DNA of 64,000 nt from the NCBI RefSeq assembly GCF_963665445.1, contig NZ_OY762276.1, positions 4,582,601 to 4,646,600 on the forward strand, given 5' to 3'. Under the pieces are notes generated by a model that did no database searches, was not told the DNA's origin, and saw nothing but the letters and a program-made list of their open reading frames with translations. Source of the stretch: an uncultured Desulfobulbus sp. (GTDB lineage Bacteria; Desulfobacterota; Desulfobulbia; Desulfobulbales; Desulfobulbaceae). Numbering within the stretch: the stretch's first letter is position 1; every line of letters begins with the position of its first letter. Positions 60,619 to 64,000 of the stretch are shown piece by piece. Both the position numbers and the translations under genes were made by a program.

Positions 60619-62052
60619 TCACCGCGGCTCCTCGGTTGTCTCTTCCGCATCTGCGGGCTGTTGCTTCCCGGCCAGCTCTGGTGCTGTCGGCAGAACGAGC
60701 ATTCCTTCCAGCCGCTCGAGCAGGGTGCCCTTGGTCAAGGGCAATTCCTTGCCCAATTCAAGGCTGCTGACAACTGTCCTGCCGATGATGAGTTTCTTGT
60801 TCGCTCCATCGCTATTGGTATAGCGCTGGCCCCAGATGGTATGGAGGACGAGTGTTTTGCCCTCGGCGGGGCCGACGTAGAGCATGATGTGGCCGGTTAA
60901 ATAGAGCAGGGTGCGGAAAGGGATCCCCTGCTCGCGGATGGTGCGTTCCTTGTCGCTGGCGGAGAGTCCGGCCAGGGGCAGGAAGGGACCGCTGTTAATC
61001 TGCTGGTGGGAGTTTCGTGGCAGCCACAAGCCGAAGCTGAGGAAAAAATCGCGCATGGAGGCGGAGCAGTCGCGGTCGCGGAACACTTCGCCCCAGCCGT
61101 ACGGGGTCTTGAGCAACTCATTGCCTATCAGGGCAAGATTTGCGGGGGTGAAGTGGAGGGGATGGGGGCGGGCATCTTCCTTGGCAATGCGCGCCCTGGT
61201 GAAGATTGCCTGTTGATCGGCATCGGCCGTCGCTGCCTCCACCAGCCAATGATCGGCCTCCTCCGCGACCAGCGGGTACAGGGTGCCGATCTTCGCCTGG
61301 GCGAGCACTTTGCCCCCTTCGGTGCGCACCGTGGCAAAATCGCGGACAATCACCAGGGGGGCGATGTGGCGCAACCGCTGCTGCGCATCGTTGCCGACAA
61401 AGCCCACCGCGTCCGGCTTCACCCAGCCGCTGACGGTGGATGTTTCCAGGTAGATCCAGGCGCCATCCAGGCTTGTGTGGAGGATGCGCGCCGGTTCCTG
61501 GGGCTTGATCTCCGCAAACTGGAGGTGGTCAAAGGGAAAATCATCCGGGCTCTCGTACAACGGCCGTATGGAGGGCAGGATGCGGAGCAGGGATGGCTTG
61601 ACCACTACCCCCGGCCGGTGTATCGAGGGAAAGTGGGCCCAATCGGTCAAGGCCACCAGACGGCGCAACCGTTCCGGCTCGACCCGTTGCCGGTTCTCTC
61701 CGTACCAGGTTCCGGCGGCGAATTGTCGGTAGCGTTCCTCGATCAATTCCGCGGAAAATCGGGGGGTGGCCTCGGTCCATGGGGAAAAATACTGATCCTG
61801 GAACTGGCGGCGGAGCTGCGCCTCCTGCTTGCTGTCGAGCGTTGCGGTAAAGGCGTTGGCCAGGGCAGTAAGGTCTTGGGGGATGGTGCGCAGGTCCTCG
61901 AGGAGAGGCACCTCTGTACCTCCTTGGTAACCTGCGTTCTGATCAGCATTGGTTGCGGGGTTCCGATTCCGTTCCAAACACTGGGACAGATTTACGGCAG
62001 TGATCGCCGCCAGGAGGATGGCAAACAGGGCGTTGCGTTGCACTCGGCTCAT
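60619..62052 (-). CDS. Exported SH3 + NlpC/P60 cell-wall peptidase
   Basis: The 477-residue protein has a hydrophobic N-terminus (LFAILLAAITAVNLSQC; the Cys at 25 could be a lipidation site, LSQC being weak). An N-terminal helical domain (about 50-120) and SH3-like repeats (about 150-270, GAWIYLETSTVSGWVKPDAVGFV) precede an NlpC/P60 domain with Cys329 in RDCSASMRDFFLSFGLWLPRNS and His388 in YLTGHIMLYVGP. It should cut peptide stems of peptidoglycan in the periplasm. It is divergent from the 573-residue protein at 62163. Confidence 0.87.
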   Translation of the reverse strand: MSRVQRNALFAILLAAITAVNLSQCLERNRNPATNADQNAGYQGGTEVPLLEDLRTIPQDLTALANAFTATLDSKQEAQLRRQFQDQYFSPWTEATPRFSAELIEERYRQFAAGTWYGENRQRVEPERLRRLVALTDWAHFPSIHRPGVVVKPSLLRILPSIRPLYESPDDFPFDHLQFAEIKPQEPARILHTSLDGAWIYLETSTVSGWVKPDAVGFVGNDAQQRLRHIAPLVIVRDFATVRTEGGKVLAQAKIGTLYPLVAEEADHWLVEAATADADQQAIFTRARIAKEDARPHPLHFTPANLALIGNELLKTPYGWGEVFRDRDCSASMRDFFLSFGLWLPRNSHQQINSGPFLPLAGLSASDKERTIREQGIPFRTLLYLTGHIMLYVGPAEGKTLVLHTIWGQRYTNSDGANKKLIIGRTVVSSLELGKELPLTKGTLLERLEGMLVLPTAPELAGKQQPADAEETTEEPR

Positions 62053-62162
62053 GGTATTATCCTCTTTGCAACGAGGGGGGACCGGCCGGGAGATTGCCTC
62101 ACCCTGTCGCTCCGCTCATCGTAATTTTTTGTCACTATACCCCGTTCCAAGGAGAATGAGCC

Positions 62163-63884
62163 GTGAAAAAGACGATCGTTCTGGTGCTGATGGTGTGGTT
62201 GGGGGTGTTTATCCGGCCCGGTTTGGCTGATGAATGTGCGCAGGGGGAGCATACCCACATCTGGATAACCCCACAGTTGCTTAAGCCCGGTGTACCAGTG
62301 CGCATCATGGCGGTGTCCACCGAGGCGCCGATCACCGAGATCCAGGTGACCGGTCCCCAGGGCGAGACCCGTGACCTACCGTTGACCAACAACAGCGGCG
62401 GTCTGCCCTGGTCGGCCTGGGCGGAGATCGAGTTTGTAGACAGCGGTCGCCATCAGGTCGAGGCCCAGACCATCGGTTGGACCATGGCCTGCCGCGAACT
62501 GACCTTGGGCAGCGATACCCGCGAACCCGGACAATGGGACGAGGCCCATGAAGCCTTCTATGCGGCCTGGATCGAGCGGATGTTTGACGGCGAGGTAAAT
62601 GAGGACATCTCCTTTCCCTCCCTGGAACCGGTGCTGCGCGATCCGGATCGTAATTTTCTCCATAATGGTCTGGGGATGCGGGAAGATGACAACTTGCCTG
62701 CCAATCCGGATTGTGCTGATTTCCCCTATTTTCTTCGCAGCTATTTTTCCTGGAAGCTCGGCCTGCCGTTTAGCTATCGCTTCTGTAACCGCGGTACGTC
62801 CACCAAGCCGCCCAACTGTGATGCCGCTGTCATCAACACCGATTTTGTCGGCAGGGTGGCCTCCCAGGCCGCCTTTAAAACCTCGAATCTGAAGGTGATG
62901 AACGCAGTGCAGTCCGGCAATGGCCGCACCGGACTGGCCAGCGAGGAAACCGATTTTTATCCCGTTCCGCTGCAACGCGAGCAACTCTGGCCTGGGACCA
63001 TCTATGCCGACCCGTACGGTCATACGATGGTGTTGAGCAAGTGGGTTGAGCAGACCGTGAACTCGCCCGGTCTCCTCTTTGCCGTGGATGCACAGCCCGA
63101 CAACTCGATTGCCCGTAAACGGTTCTGGGAGGGGACCTTTTTGTTTGCCCAGATCCCCAGTGCCGGACCGGGATTTAAAACTTTCCGTCCCCTCGACGGC
63201 AACCGGTTGCTGAAAAACGGTGAGTTGTCCAATTTTTCCCTGGAGCAGGCCGAGTTTGTCCCGGCGGAGTTTTACGCCCACCTGTTCATGCTCATCAATC
63301 CGCGAGGCCTGGACCCCAGACAGGCCTATGAGGCCACCCTGGCCGCCCTGGTGGAGCAGTTGCAAACGCGGGTCAAGTCGGTGGACAATGGCGAGGCCTA
63401 CTTTCGCAAGGGTGGTTCCACCATCGCCATGCCCCCGGGGGCGGCCATCTTTGAAACCGTCGGCCCCTGGGAGGATTACTCCACGCCCTCACGCGATATG
63501 CGCCTGATCATCGCCATGAATGTGCTGCTCAATTTTCCGGATAAACTGGTGACATACCCGGATTTGTTCCGGCTTACGGCCAAGGAAGCCCGGCAGATGA
63601 AGGCGGAGGTCGAACAGTTGCACCAACGGCGCATCCAGGAAACCACCATTCAGTACACCCGCAGCGACGGCGAGCCTTGGGAGTTGACCATCGCCGATGT
63701 ACTGGAGCGCAAGCCTGCCTTTGAGATGGGCTACAACCCCAACGATTGCGTGGAGATCCGTTGGGGGGCGGAGCCGGACAGCGAGGAATACGCCAGTTGC
63801 CGCCGGCACGCCCCGGCATCGCAGAGCAAACAGATGGCCGCCGTGCGTGACTGGTTTCGGGATGCCAAGCGACCGCCTCGCTGA
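62163..63884 (+). CDS. Exported protein of unknown function with a candidate Cys/His pair
   Basis: The 573-residue protein has a signal peptide (TIVLVLMVWLGVFIRPGLA). A beta-sandwich-like domain (about 25-115, including PGVPVRIMAVSTEAPITEIQVTGPQG) precedes a larger part I do not recognise. Cys184 in PDCADFPYFLRSYFSW at a helix start and His287 in DPYGHTMVLSKW fit the order and local pattern of a papain/NlpC-like thiol enzyme, a suggestion not proven by sequence. The divergent neighbour is an NlpC/P60 peptidase with the same Cys-then-His arrangement. The ATG at 62163 follows an AAGGAG at 62151 region ribosome-binding site. Confidence 0.65.
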   Translation: MKKTIVLVLMVWLGVFIRPGLADECAQGEHTHIWITPQLLKPGVPVRIMAVSTEAPITEIQVTGPQGETRDLPLTNNSGGLPWSAWAEIEFVDSGRHQVEAQTIGWTMACRELTLGSDTREPGQWDEAHEAFYAAWIERMFDGEVNEDISFPSLEPVLRDPDRNFLHNGLGMREDDNLPANPDCADFPYFLRSYFSWKLGLPFSYRFCNRGTSTKPPNCDAAVINTDFVGRVASQAAFKTSNLKVMNAVQSGNGRTGLASEETDFYPVPLQREQLWPGTIYADPYGHTMVLSKWVEQTVNSPGLLFAVDAQPDNSIARKRFWEGTFLFAQIPSAGPGFKTFRPLDGNRLLKNGELSNFSLEQAEFVPAEFYAHLFMLINPRGLDPRQAYEATLAALVEQLQTRVKSVDNGEAYFRKGGSTIAMPPGAAIFETVGPWEDYSTPSRDMRLIIAMNVLLNFPDKLVTYPDLFRLTAKEARQMKAEVEQLHQRRIQETTIQYTRSDGEPWELTIADVLERKPAFEMGYNPNDCVEIRWGAEPDSEEYASCRRHAPASQSKQMAAVRDWFRDAKRPPR

Positions 63885-63895
63885 GTTGGCTAGGG

Positions 63896-63913
63896 AGCGG
63901 TCAAGCGACCGCT
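63896..63913. other. Short perfect hairpin after the 573-residue protein gene
   Basis: AGCGGTC and GACCGCT pair across four bases, 11 bases after the stop. No T tract follows, so it is only a weak terminator candidate. Confidence 0.4.
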
Positions 63914-64000
63914 GGTGAAGTGGGTTGGGATGAGAAGCAAGGGCGCGGCCCCATGGATCAACAACGACCAACCCAACCGGGGGGGGCAGCTCATTTGCCT

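Overview
The window is GC-rich apart from one AT-rich island. It reads as an anaerobic Desulfobacterota chromosome, most like the Desulfobulbus group. This is inferred from gene content: anaerobic cobalamin synthesis starting with the cobaltochelatase CbiK, biotin-dependent acyl-CoA carboxylase genes next to sodium-pump decarboxylase subunits, a DsrE-family protein and a PEP-CTERM protein. No rRNA, tRNA or CRISPR array was seen.

Bases 1-19887 (minus strand) hold a nearly complete type VI secretion (T6SS) operon. Read from its promoter side it runs tssJ, tssK, tssL, tssM (split into two overlapping genes, the second ending in a SPOR domain), tssA, tssB, tssC, hcp, tssE, tssF, tssG, tssH/clpV, an unrecognised gene, a TssB/TssC-like fusion and vgrG, which is cut by the window edge. 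Bases 20127-25851 carry a signalling module: a SpoIIE-type phosphatase, a large sensor-MFS fusion, a GNAT acetyltransferase and a divergent RsbW-like kinase. An FMN reductase, an MFS transporter and a cupin follow up to 28317.

Bases 28560-40157 (minus) are a corrin-ring operon led by a cobalamin riboswitch with a transcription terminator: cbiK, an ABC transporter (permease, ATPase, binding protein), cbiA, cbiC, cbiD, cbiET, cbiL, cbiF, cbiG, cbiH. A second riboswitch at about 53797-53905 leads the nucleotide-loop genes cobU, cobS, cobC, cobT and a CbiR-like gene. No cbiJ, cbiB or cbiP is present here. Between the two operons are a biotin carboxylase/carrier, a carboxyltransferase, OadB- and OadG-like subunits, a CBS protein, a DsrE protein and a YheT-type hydrolase.

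The most unusual observation is at 49239-50671. A perfect 52-bp direct repeat flanks an AT-rich 1.33-kb segment encoding a PEP-CTERM protein with its own terminator. The 52 bp match almost exactly an inferred ancestral overlap between the 3' end of cobT and the 5' end of the CbiR-like gene, so the insertion left both genes intact.

Bases 54009-63884 hold a CAP-domain protein, a glycine-betaine-type ABC transporter (proVWX-like), a MarR regulator, a Na/Pi cotransporter with a PhoU-like tail, and two divergent exported proteins that each show a Cys/His pair. Three copies of an 87-89 bp element with terminal inverted repeats lie at 42314, 57701 and 58392.
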